Positions 1 through 7,861 of a stretch of DNA of 64,000 bases are shown one piece after another. This stretch comes from NAK19 sp034434515. Its GTDB lineage: Bacteria > Chloroflexota > Anaerolineae > Anaerolineales > UBA4823. Numbering within the stretch: the stretch's first letter is position 1; the number at the start of each line of letters is the position of its first letter. Where the stretch lies: contig DAOTZA010000084.1 in assembly GCA_034434515.1 (NCBI GenBank), positions 1 to 64,000 of the forward strand. Direction: 5' to 3'. The notes under the pieces are model-generated. The model was given only the letters and a program-made list of their open reading frames with translations. It was not told the DNA's origin and searched no databases. The position numbers were made by a program, and so were the translations under genes.

Positions 1-215
1 GCCCCACCAGCGGTTAACAGCCATACTTCGTTGGCATCCCAGTGTGGGCCAATCGTATTAATCATCGTACGGCGCAAGCGATCTTGTTTTTCTGGGTCGG
101 AATGCTTGGAGAGAAAGGGCAATAACATCCCTACCCCAAAATCAAATCCTTCCAGGACAAAAAAACCAATGTAGAGAACAGCAATCAAGATAAACCAAAG
201 GGTATTGAGATCCAT
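1..215 (-). CDS. cydB: Cytochrome bd ubiquinol oxidase subunit II, N-terminal part (cut by window edge)
   Basis: Only the first 71 codons are present; the gene runs off the left edge. The product is the second membrane subunit of the quinol:O2 oxidoreductase and pairs with CydA. The translated start, MDLNTLWFILIAVLYIGFF, is followed by the family signatures EGFDFGVGMLLPF and NTIGPHWDANEVWLLTAGG, which are conserved near the N terminus of CydB. The ATG at 215 has an AGGAGG ribosome site a few bases upstream (on the minus strand) and starts 16 bases after the cydA stop, so the two genes are almost certainly co-transcribed. Identification is firm despite truncation. Confidence 0.93.
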   Translation of the reverse strand, partial: MDLNTLWFILIAVLYIGFFVLEGFDFGVGMLLPFLSKHSDPEKQDRLRRTMINTIGPHWDANEVWLLTAGG

Positions 216-231
216 TTCAGCCTCCTGTGAA

Positions 232-1629
232 TTAATCCTGAGCAGGTTGAGCAGCCGGCATGAGGTCAAAAGCGGGTGCAGGTCCTTCCGGTTCTGTCAG
301 GGTTGGCCCGGCGATGGCATACTTACGAAGCAAGTAGATGGTTGCCACCATCAAAGAGGCGTAGATTAGAGTAAACGCTATCAGGGTGAAGAGAACCATT
401 CCACCACTAACCGTTGGTGAAATGGCATCTTCTATTTTCATCACCCCATAAACCACCCAGGGCACGCGCCCTAACTCAGTCATCAGCCAACCGCTTGTAT
501 TGGCGATATACGGCAAAGCGATGGTATAGGGAAAAATCCGCCAGGCAAAGCGGCGGTTATCGAAAAGTTCAGCCATAACGATGAAGACTGCATACAATCC
601 AAACCAGCCCAAGAGAATCCCCGAGCCAACCATGATGCGGAAAGTCCAGTAGGTGACCGCAACTGGAGGGATATAATTTCCTTCTCCATATTGTTGAACA
701 TACTCGGCCTGCAAGTCGTGAATGCCCTTAACTTCTCCGGTGAGCTGGTTATAAGCTAGCAAACTTAATAGACGCGGCACACGAATAGCAAAGACATCCC
801 GCCGTTGGGCTAAATCTCCGATAGTGAGAATCGAAAACGAAGCAGGATCTTCAGAGTACCACAAAGCTTCAGCAGCAGCCATTTTCATCGGTTGGGAGCG
901 CACCATCTCTTGGGCTTGTGAGTGGCCGCTTAGGCCTACCATGATAATTGCAAAAGCTCCGATAACGGCTGCGACCTGAAACGAGCGGCGGAAAAATTCA
1001 ACCTTTTGTTTGCGCAGCAAATGATAGGCACTGATCCCCATGACAAAGAAGGCTGCGGTTGTAAACCCAGCCAATACCGTATGGGGGAATTGCACCTGAA
1101 CATTGGGATTCAGGAGCAAGGCAAAGAAATCTGTCATCTCAGCCCGACCATTGCGGATGGTGTAACCGACCGGCTCTTGCATAAACGAGTTGGCAATCAA
1201 TATCCATAGAGCAGAGACATTGCTGCCAATCGCAACCATCCACATTGTCAGGGCATGAACGCCCTTGGAAAGTTTATCCCAACCAAAAATCCAAATCCCC
1301 AGAAAGGTAGATTCGAGGAAAAATGCCAGGAGAGCCTCAATGGCTAATGGCGCTCCAAAGATATCGCCCACAAAACGGGAATACTCTGACCAGTTCATGC
1401 CAAATTGAAATTCCTGCACAATGCCGGTCACAACACCCATGGCAAAGTTAATGATGAATAACTTTCCCCAGAACTTTGCCATATCCTTGTAAATTGTCCG
1501 TCCAGTACGTACATAGATGGTTTCCATCAGGGCGACAAGCACTGACAACCCCAAAGTCAGGGGAACAAAGAAAAAATGATAGACAGTGGTTATGGCAAAT
1601 TGCGCCCGAGCAAAAAGCAAAGAATCCAT
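232..1629 (-). CDS. cydA: Cytochrome bd ubiquinol oxidase subunit I
   Basis: Haem-bearing subunit of the bd-type quinol oxidase, which reduces O2 to water in the cytoplasmic membrane without pumping protons. The protein is 465 aa with about nine membrane segments. Visible hallmarks are the early axial-ligand His in VYHFFFVPLTLG (His18), the acidic/haem region LLAFFLESTFLGIWIFG, FPHTVLAG, the quinol-loop motif GHSQAQEMV and GRVPWVVYGVMKIEDAIS. At 465 aa it is shorter than the E. coli protein, which fits the short-Q-loop type. A strong AGGAGG lies just before the ATG. It is followed by cydB and preceded by an Rrf2 regulator in the same direction, suggesting a redox-controlled operon for low-oxygen or stress respiration. 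Confidence 0.95.
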   Translation of the reverse strand: MDSLLFARAQFAITTVYHFFFVPLTLGLSVLVALMETIYVRTGRTIYKDMAKFWGKLFIINFAMGVVTGIVQEFQFGMNWSEYSRFVGDIFGAPLAIEALLAFFLESTFLGIWIFGWDKLSKGVHALTMWMVAIGSNVSALWILIANSFMQEPVGYTIRNGRAEMTDFFALLLNPNVQVQFPHTVLAGFTTAAFFVMGISAYHLLRKQKVEFFRRSFQVAAVIGAFAIIMVGLSGHSQAQEMVRSQPMKMAAAEALWYSEDPASFSILTIGDLAQRRDVFAIRVPRLLSLLAYNQLTGEVKGIHDLQAEYVQQYGEGNYIPPVAVTYWTFRIMVGSGILLGWFGLYAVFIVMAELFDNRRFAWRIFPYTIALPYIANTSGWLMTELGRVPWVVYGVMKIEDAISPTVSGGMVLFTLIAFTLIYASLMVATIYLLRKYAIAGPTLTEPEGPAPAFDLMPAAQPAQD

Positions 1630-1702
1630 ACAAACCTCCTTAAGAAAATAATTGTGTTAGTATCCAAAAGCCATCAATGCAAGGGAATAAACCGATAAAT
1701 CG

Positions 1703-2143
1703 TCAAACCAGCACCCACTCTACCTTTTCTAAATCACGCGCTTCACGGGCGAGTTCCGCGATTGTGGCTGCCTCCATTTCTCTCAACACCAGAGCTTGAA
1801 TCCGTCCCCAGCGAGCATTCACCGGACAACCTTTGTTCAAAGGACACTCTTCTGGATTTTCCAAACAATCTGAGATGATCAGAGGTTTTTCCATCACTTC
1901 CCAGATGAGACGAATGTTGATTTCGATTGGATCGCGAAGCAGTTGCACTCCCCCATTCGGGCCGGGAAAGGTGTGGATAATTTTTGCCTTAGAAAGTTCA
2001 GCGATAATCCGCAACAAAAACGCCCGTGGAATCCACATTGTCTGTTGAATCGTTCGGGTAGGCAGACGCGTCCCTGGAGGTTGTTTGGCGAGGGCAATCA
2101 GAACGCGGATAGCATAATCGACCCGGCGGTTAATGCGCATCAC
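1703..2143 (-). CDS. Rrf2-family transcriptional regulator with three-cysteine cluster motif
   Basis: The 146-aa protein begins MMRINRRVDYAIRVLIALA, the usual Rrf2 winged-helix opening, and contains FPGPNGGVQLLRDP, the wing region. Cysteines occur as C-x6-C-x5-C around residues 93-106 (DCLENPEEC then PLNKGC). In IscR and NsrR this region binds an Fe-S cluster that senses iron-sulfur status, NO or oxygen. The second ATG (2140) may be the true start. It lies 73 bases upstream of cydA on the same strand, so it may control cydAB and itself; that role is inference. I cannot decide between IscR-, NsrR- or RsrR-like function from sequence alone. Confidence 0.88.
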   Translation of the reverse strand: MMRINRRVDYAIRVLIALAKQPPGTRLPTRTIQQTMWIPRAFLLRIIAELSKAKIIHTFPGPNGGVQLLRDPIEINIRLIWEVMEKPLIISDCLENPEECPLNKGCPVNARWGRIQALVLREMEAATIAELAREARDLEKVEWVLV

Positions 2144-2183
2144 GGTAAGAAAACCTTTACCTTTCCTGTCAATATTTACTGGT

Positions 2184-2213
2184 ATTGTATAGGTTTTCCT
2201 AACAATGGTTCAA
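2184..2213 (-). promoter_or_regulatory. Candidate sigma-70 promoter for the Rrf2 gene
   Basis: On the minus strand TTGAAC (2213-2208) and TACAAT (2189-2184) are separated by 18 bases, and the Rrf2 start is about 40 bases further on. The transcript leader holds a short inverted repeat (GGTAA...TTACC) close to the start codon that might be an operator. Judged by eye only. Confidence 0.4.
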
Positions 2214-2254
2214 TATGCGATTGTCACGATTTCAAGATGACAGATATCACTCTC

Positions 2255-2782
2255 TCAAGAGCGCCAAAAACCCCGTCGCAATGGGCGCACGTCTTCAGCA
2301 GTAATGAAGGCTTCTCCGTCAATCGAACGGATCAACTCCTGGATTTTCCCCGCATTTTTGCGCAATACGCTAATTGCCAGCAAGGATACCGTCCCATCTT
2401 TTCCTCGCGCAGGAATTTCGGTCACAGCGTATCCTTCAGCGCGGAGCGCTTCTGCGATAGCCGCCCCACGCCGGGAACTGATGATTCTAAGATGCAAATG
2501 CCCGATAGCCAGGCGCTCTTCAATCCACATCCCAACCACATTTCCAGTTGCAAAGCCAGCGGCATAACCGACCATGTTCAGAGGATTATCCAGATTGCTC
2601 AACACAGTGCTAATTGCCAGGACAAAAATTGAGGATTGAAAAAACCCCAACATCCAGGCAATGCCTTTTTTGCCGCGCATGACCACCAGAACTCGCAACG
2701 TATCCAGGGTCATGTCCGATACGCGCATCAAAAAGATCAAGCCGGCTGCCAGCCAGGCATTGACGTTAAATAAAATCTCCAT
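2255..2782 (-). CDS. UPF0316 / DUF2179-type membrane protein
   Basis: The 175-aa protein has three hydrophobic segments in its first ~85 residues (LAAGLIFLMRVSDMTLDTLR, ...FFQSSIFVLAISTVLSNL, ...VGYAAGFATGNVVGMWIEERLA) followed by a small soluble alpha/beta domain with RIISSRRGAAIAEALRAEGYAVT. This layout matches the UPF0316 family, whose biochemical role is unknown. The ATG lies 11 bases after the stop of the phosphorylase gene on the same strand, so it is probably the second gene of that transcript. No functional link to glycogen use can be read from the sequence. Confidence 0.82.
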   Translation of the reverse strand: MEILFNVNAWLAAGLIFLMRVSDMTLDTLRVLVVMRGKKGIAWMLGFFQSSIFVLAISTVLSNLDNPLNMVGYAAGFATGNVVGMWIEERLAIGHLHLRIISSRRGAAIAEALRAEGYAVTEIPARGKDGTVSLLAISVLRKNAGKIQELIRSIDGEAFITAEDVRPLRRGFWRS

Positions 2783-2793
2783 TCTCTTTTCCT

Positions 2794-4965
2794 TTATGCT
2801 TCAGCTACAGGTGTTTTTGGAGACAGAATTGGTTTATACATTCTCTCCAGATATTCTTTGACCACCCGACGCATCACAAATTGCGGCACAATCGTGCGCA
2901 GAGCATCTTTGACCATGAACAGCCAATCGCCCGGCAATTCATCCGATGAGCGGCGGCGATAATACAGGGGAACAATTTCTTGTTCCAGCAGGTCATATAA
3001 GCTGTGAGCATCAGCCTCATCTTGCTTTTGAGGATCATCGTAATCGATGTCCTGTCCAATTGCCCAACCGTTTTGACCGTTATAACCTTCCCGCCACCAC
3101 CCATCGTATACCGAACAATTTAACACGCCATTCAGAGCTGCTTTCATCCCCGATGTTCCCGAAGCCTCATTCGGTCGCCGGGGTGTATTTAACCAAACAT
3201 CCACGCCCTGCACCAGATAACGGGCAAGATTCATATCATAGTCCTCTAAAAAGACCATTCGGCCCGCTACCTCTGCGCGTTTGATATATCGATAAATCTC
3301 CTGGATCAACAGCTTGCCGCCCTCATGATCGGGATGAGATTTACCGGCGAAGATGATTTGCACTGGCATATCCGCCCTGGCTACAATTCGCAACAGCCGG
3401 TCTGGATCATGGAGCAACAAATTGGCCCGTTTATAGGGGGCAAAACGCCGTGCGAAGCCAATCGTAAGCGCATAAGGGTCTAATAAAACCCCTGAAGCAA
3501 CCACCTGGACGGGATGTACATTTCCCTGTGCCCACATCCAACGCGCCCGCTCACGGATGTAGTAGGCTAGCTTTCGTTTTAAGTGACGATGCACTTCCCA
3601 TAGTTGTTCATCGGGGATTTCCATCACCCCTTCCCACAATTCGAAGTCATCATGTCTTTCAATCCAATCTTCCCCAAGATACTGATCAAAAAGATAGCGC
3701 ATCCTGCGTGCCAGCCAGGTGCTGAGGTGAACCCCATTCGTGATATGGGTAATCGGCACCTGATCGACTTCTCGATCACGCCAGAGAAAATGCCACATTT
3801 TCCGCGTCACCTGGCCATGCAATTCTGAAACTGCATTGCGCCCTTCGGAGAGCTTCAAACCCAGCACCGGCATACTAAACATATCCCCCCAGGCGCTGGT
3901 ATTGCGCCCCAAGTCAATAAACTGCTCCCGACTCATCCCTAAATTGGTCCAAATGGGAGATAGATATTTATCCACCAGCCACAAGGGGAATTCATCATTG
4001 CCAGCCGGTACAGGCGTGTGCGTGGTAAACACATTGGCAGCTCTCACTTTCTCTTCGGCTTCTTCAATGGTCTTCCCAGCTTCGATGTATTCACGCATCC
4101 GTTCCAGGATCAAAAACGCCGAGTGTCCCTCGTTCATGTGCCAGACAGCCGGGTTATAACCCAAAACCCTCAAGGCTCGCACACCCCCGATGCCAAGGAT
4201 TAATTCCTGAGCAATGCGCATCTCCAGATCACCGCTATATAATCGCGCCGTTAGGGTGCGGTCGGTGACAGAATTCTCTTCCACATTAGCATCCAGCAGG
4301 TACAAGGGCACTCTACCCACATGGATTTCCCACAGTCGAGCCTGCACTTCACGACCAGGCAATTCAACGGAGACGGTCAAAGGTTTGCCATCTCGATCTA
4401 AGACCGGCAAAACCGGCAAGTCATCAAAAATCTGATGCGTATATTTTGCTTCTTGCCAACCATCCTCCGTGATTCGTTGGGTAAAATATCCCTCCGTGTA
4501 AAAGAAACCGACCGCTACCATCGGCAAACCCAAATCGCTGGCTTCCTTCAAATGATCCCCAGATAGGACTCCTAAACCTCCAGCATAAATTGGCAATGTC
4601 TCGTGGAGTCCAAATTCCATCGAAAAATAGGCAATCGGGCGATGAATCCATTGAGGATAGGTTTGCGCAAACCATGTATCTTTGCGCGTCATATAAGTGT
4701 CAAATTCATTGATGACGCGATCATAGTCCTCTAAATAATAGCGGTTCAAGGTTGCAGCATTGATTTTTGCTCGCTCAACCTGACGTAAGAACTTGATCGG
4801 GTTGTGGTAGGTTTTCTCCCATAAAAGAGGGTCTATTCGCAGATATAACCGCACCGCTTCCGGGTGCCAGGTCCACCACAGATTATAGGCCAGCTCACCC
4901 AAACGTTGGATTCTACGCGGAAGTGGAAATCGGTTTGGATAATGGGCTACAAATACATCACTCAT
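2794..4965 (-). CDS. glgP: Alpha-glucan (glycogen/maltodextrin) phosphorylase, GT35
   Basis: This enzyme releases glucose-1-phosphate from alpha-1,4-glucans using pyridoxal phosphate. The reading frame can be extended to a TTG at 4977, but the ATG at 4965 has a GAGG ribosome site and gives about 723 aa. It matches the shorter 'alpha-glucan family' phosphorylases found in thermophiles rather than the ~830-aa glycogen phosphorylases. Signatures include IAYFSMEFGLHETLPIYAGG, LGVLSGDHLKEASDLGLP, HMNEGHSAFLILER, VFTTHTPVPAGNDEF and, near residue 600, NEASGTSGMKAALNGVLN, which carries the cofactor-lysine region. It is followed closely by the UPF0316 gene. Role: cytosolic storage-glucan or maltodextrin breakdown. 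Confidence 0.93.
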   Translation of the reverse strand: MSDVFVAHYPNRFPLPRRIQRLGELAYNLWWTWHPEAVRLYLRIDPLLWEKTYHNPIKFLRQVERAKINAATLNRYYLEDYDRVINEFDTYMTRKDTWFAQTYPQWIHRPIAYFSMEFGLHETLPIYAGGLGVLSGDHLKEASDLGLPMVAVGFFYTEGYFTQRITEDGWQEAKYTHQIFDDLPVLPVLDRDGKPLTVSVELPGREVQARLWEIHVGRVPLYLLDANVEENSVTDRTLTARLYSGDLEMRIAQELILGIGGVRALRVLGYNPAVWHMNEGHSAFLILERMREYIEAGKTIEEAEEKVRAANVFTTHTPVPAGNDEFPLWLVDKYLSPIWTNLGMSREQFIDLGRNTSAWGDMFSMPVLGLKLSEGRNAVSELHGQVTRKMWHFLWRDREVDQVPITHITNGVHLSTWLARRMRYLFDQYLGEDWIERHDDFELWEGVMEIPDEQLWEVHRHLKRKLAYYIRERARWMWAQGNVHPVQVVASGVLLDPYALTIGFARRFAPYKRANLLLHDPDRLLRIVARADMPVQIIFAGKSHPDHEGGKLLIQEIYRYIKRAEVAGRMVFLEDYDMNLARYLVQGVDVWLNTPRRPNEASGTSGMKAALNGVLNCSVYDGWWREGYNGQNGWAIGQDIDYDDPQKQDEADAHSLYDLLEQEIVPLYYRRRSSDELPGDWLFMVKDALRTIVPQFVMRRVVKEYLERMYKPILSPKTPVAEA

Positions 4966-5135
4966 AGTTCGCCTCAATCTTGTTTTGAGCTTTTAATCTT
5001 ACCACCAGATGGGTCACTGGGCAGGGCAAAATTTCCAAAAAAGCCAGGCAAGATTGTTACGAAACTAACAAAGAGAGATTTTAACCGAAAAAGCGATTTC
5101 ATTCAGTGAGATTTCTTGGTGAATTGTATGATATT

Positions 5136-5170
5136 TGTCAATTGACACTCCATAAGGAGTGTATTACGCT
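5136..5170 (+). promoter_or_regulatory. Ferredoxin promoter region with two overlapping palindromes
   Basis: TTGACA (5142-5147) looks like a -35 element for the ferredoxin gene; the -10 is poor (TACGCT at 17-base spacing, or TATTAC closer). A perfect 12-base palindrome TGTCAATTGACA (5136-5147) covers the -35, and a second perfect inverted repeat ACACTCC-ATAA-GGAGTGT (5145-5162) fills the spacer. Palindromes in these positions would let a dimeric repressor block RNA polymerase. I do not recognise the regulator. Confidence 0.45.
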
Positions 5171-5221
5171 TGAGTAAATCTTGGTAAGGAGAATCTCATT
5201 AACAAAAAGGAGTAACAAGCC

Positions 5222-5410
5222 ATGGTGATGAAAATTACCGAAGACTGCATTGCGTGCGGTGCGTGTTTGCCGGAGTGCCCCACCGAGTCGATCTCGGAAG
5301 GCGATACGATTTACGTCATCAATCCTGACACCTGCGTTGAGTGCGTCGGGCATTACGACTCTCCCCAATGCGTTGCCGTTTGCCCGGTGGATTGCATCGT
5401 TAAGGCATAA
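5222..5410 (+). CDS. 2[4Fe-4S] ferredoxin (YfhL-like)
   Basis: A 62-aa soluble electron carrier. The first cluster motif is CIACGACLPECP (C-x2-C-x2-C-x3-CP). The second is CVEC-x8-C-x3-CPVDC, with the extended eight-residue gap typical of YfhL/Alvin-type ferredoxins. Two in-frame ATGs lie near the start (5222 and 5228); AAAGGAG sits at suitable distance from both. It stands alone between divergent glgP and convergent tsaD, with its own promoter region and a terminator, so it is probably monocistronic. Its partner enzymes are not in the window. Confidence 0.95.
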   Translation: MVMKITEDCIACGACLPECPTESISEGDTIYVINPDTCVECVGHYDSPQCVAVCPVDCIVKA

Positions 5411-5440
5411 TCTCTAACCGCGCGATAATGATGTAGCTCA

Positions 5441-5473
5441 AAAAATAGGCCGACGTGTTTCGGCCTATTTTTT
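5441..5473. terminator. Bidirectional rho-independent terminator between ferredoxin and tsaD
   Basis: A perfect 13-bp stem, AAAAATAGGCCGA (5441-5453) with TCGGCCTATTTTT (5460-5472), encloses a 6-base loop. It is A-rich on one side and T-rich on the other, so it can end both the rightward ferredoxin transcript and the leftward tsaD operon. Confidence 0.9.
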
Positions 5474-5542
5474 ATCAACGGATACCAACTTACCGCTCAA
5501 AAATCTGCGGAGAGGTCACTCGAACAATCAGCCCAATGGCGC

Positions 5543-6598
5543 TCAAACGTTCTCTGAGAGCGCTGACAACGGCCAGTTGGGCAAAACGTCCATTTCCAAC
5601 GCATCCCTCTGTCCCTTGAGAAAGCGATGAAAACCAACCACAGCAATCATGGCAGCGTTATCGGTACAGAGATGAGCCGGAGGGATAAACACCGGCATCC
5701 TTGATTGCCTCAGGAACGTCTCCCGCAACGCAAGATTTGCCGAAACTCCCCCAACAACCAGGATGCTTTGAGCATGATACGTCTCGGCTGCTAGGAGGGT
5801 TTTCCCAACTAAAACATCCACAACTGCCTGCTGAAAACTAGCCGCTAAATCCTCAACCGGAATTCCCGTTCCAAACCGCTCCAGGCGCTTCACTTCCCGC
5901 AGAACAGCGGTTTTGAGACCACTAAAAGAGAAATTCCAATTGCCTTCTAACCAGGCCCGCGGAAATGCAAAGGCTTGAGGATTGCCGTTTTTTGCAGCCG
6001 TCTGAATAGCAGGACCTCCGGGATAAGGCAGATTTAGCAGGCGAGCTACCTTATCAAAGGCTTCTCCGGCTGCGTCATCGAGGGTAAAGCCCAGGGATTT
6101 ATAGAAGAGTGGTCTTTCAATCAAAACCAACTCCGTATGACCACCGGAAACAATCAATCCTACCGCCGGATAATCGATTTGATGCCTTTCTTCAACTAAC
6201 TCAATCGAAAGAAGATGAGCTTCTAAATGATGGACACCAATTAATGGTTTCCCACTTACCATCGCTAAACCCTTAGCAATATTTATCCCAACGACCAGAG
6301 ATCCTGGCAAGCCTGGTCCACGGGTAACTGCTATGGCATCAATATCCGCCAGGTCTAAATGAGCGTCTTTTAGAGCCTGCTCTATCACCGGCGGAAATGT
6401 CAAGAGGTGTTGCCGTGAAGCTACCTCAGGAAATACACCTCCGTACTTAGCGTGGATAGAAGCTTGTGAGGCTACCACATTTGAAAGGATGGATACCCCA
6501 TTCTCAACCACTGCCGCAGCGGTCTCATCGCAAGAAGATTCCACTCCCAAAATTCGATAGTTTGGTTCTGACATCACACGGTGATGGTTCTGAGGCAT
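5543..6598 (-). CDS. tsaD: tRNA N6-adenosine threonylcarbamoyltransferase
   Basis: Transfers the threonylcarbamoyl group to A37 of ANN-decoding tRNAs (t6A synthesis), together with TsaB/E partners that are not in the window. The 351-aa frame contains the ASKHA signatures ILGVESSCDETAAAVV, GVFPEVASRQH, the metal-binding GVHHLEAHLLS, VGLIVSGGHTELVL and VVGGVSANLALR. A second start at residue 9 (ATG at 6574, giving MSEPNYRILGVESS) matches usual TsaD N termini better, but neither ATG has a clear ribosome site. It starts 21 bases after the M24 peptidase stop and is the last gene of the leftward run. Confidence 0.95.
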   Translation of the reverse strand: MPQNHHRVMSEPNYRILGVESSCDETAAAVVENGVSILSNVVASQASIHAKYGGVFPEVASRQHLLTFPPVIEQALKDAHLDLADIDAIAVTRGPGLPGSLVVGINIAKGLAMVSGKPLIGVHHLEAHLLSIELVEERHQIDYPAVGLIVSGGHTELVLIERPLFYKSLGFTLDDAAGEAFDKVARLLNLPYPGGPAIQTAAKNGNPQAFAFPRAWLEGNWNFSFSGLKTAVLREVKRLERFGTGIPVEDLAASFQQAVVDVLVGKTLLAAETYHAQSILVVGGVSANLALRETFLRQSRMPVFIPPAHLCTDNAAMIAVVGFHRFLKGQRDALEMDVLPNWPLSALSENV

Positions 6599-6619
6599 CC
6601 AATTATCATCCTATACCTT

Positions 6620-7861
6620 CTAGCTCATCTTGATTGGGAGAACCAGATCCAAGGGGAAATGGGCCAAAGGCTCAATCTTTCCATCCTTATTGACAACATA
6701 GGTATCTTCTAAACGAACGCCCATGCCCCGATTGGGGTAATATAAACCAGGTTCAATGGTAAACACACTTCCCACAGATAGGATATCCATTTCGGTAGCA
6801 TTCGTCCCAAACCAGGGTCTTTCATGAATCTGCAATCCCACTCCATGTCCAAGACTATGGACATACCCTTCTTCGGTGGTCGGATTCGATTTCACGGTCG
6901 GATGGCCGCGCCCTTCAAATAAATCGCACACCAGCTTTTGATAATCCGCGCACTGTCCTTCCAACCTTAAAGCTTCGACTGCCGCCTGATAGACAGCTTT
7001 GACATCCTCATAAATCGCCTGAACATCGTCTGGCGCGTAACCCAGGCACCAGGTTCGGGTAAAGTCGTAGTAATACCCGCCTTGCTCCTGGCAAGGAAAG
7101 ATGTCAAACACGATAGTTTTTCCCACTTCCAACACCATCTGGTCATCCCCGGCGCTATGAGGAATTGCAGCATCCCTCCCGATGGCAAAGACAGTCCCGT
7201 GCGGATTCTCAGCGCCGCGCTCCGCCAGCCAAAGATTGATCTGGCGCTTTATCTCTCCAATTCGAAGCGGTTCACCATTGCTTTTTGTTAAAACGCCATT
7301 GACAACTTTCTGACCGCTAAGAAAATCAGCGGTCAGTTTGACCACCTCGATGGTAATTTCGCCCATGTGTCGTATTTGCTGGATTTCTTGTTCGTCTTTT
7401 GAGCTCCGAGCCAGACCTAATAAGGTGTGGTCCGATTCTGAAACAATTTCAATCTCGGGCATGAGATCACATAGCTTGGTGAAAACCGAGTAAGCCAGCC
7501 CGACTTCACTCATTCCATAGAGTGCTATTCGCCCTTTATGAACGCCCAAATCTTCAAGCATCCGTTGATAGCGCATTGCTCGCGCCAGAATTGCATCTCC
7601 TTGGGCTTCTTCTAACAAGCGCTTAGGGTGGTACACTTCAATGGATTGGGTTGCCAATCCGGTTTTAGCAGCTTCTTCCCGTTCCATCGCTGAAGCAAAA
7701 TACAGCAGGGGTTCCTTTCCGACCACCTTGATCAGCTCCGCCTGCGAGACATGAACTCGTCCGGTGAAGTAAACCATAGCCGGATTGTGTTGCGCTGCGC
7801 CAACCACAAAAACCACATCAATCTGATTCTCTTGCATCAAACGGTCAAGGTCGTTTTTCAT
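6620..7861 (-). CDS. M24-family metallopeptidase (Xaa-Pro aminopeptidase-like)
   Basis: A 413-aa 'pita-bread' aminopeptidase of the proline-peptidase type, probably cytosolic because no signal peptide is seen. The N-terminal creatinase-like domain covers about residues 1-165. The catalytic domain carries the expected five metal ligands: Asp in TIVFDIFP, Asp in YYYDFTRTW, His in HSLGHGVGLQIHE, Glu in TIEPGLYYPN and Glu in VRLEDTYVV. The ATG overlaps the selA stop (ATGA-type, 7858-7861), implying translational coupling. Substrate (X-Pro peptides versus another N-terminal bond) cannot be fixed from sequence. Confidence 0.9.
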   Translation of the reverse strand: MKNDLDRLMQENQIDVVFVVGAAQHNPAMVYFTGRVHVSQAELIKVVGKEPLLYFASAMEREEAAKTGLATQSIEVYHPKRLLEEAQGDAILARAMRYQRMLEDLGVHKGRIALYGMSEVGLAYSVFTKLCDLMPEIEIVSESDHTLLGLARSSKDEQEIQQIRHMGEITIEVVKLTADFLSGQKVVNGVLTKSNGEPLRIGEIKRQINLWLAERGAENPHGTVFAIGRDAAIPHSAGDDQMVLEVGKTIVFDIFPCQEQGGYYYDFTRTWCLGYAPDDVQAIYEDVKAVYQAAVEALRLEGQCADYQKLVCDLFEGRGHPTVKSNPTTEEGYVHSLGHGVGLQIHERPWFGTNATEMDILSVGSVFTIEPGLYYPNRGMGVRLEDTYVVNKDGKIEPLAHFPLDLVLPIKMS

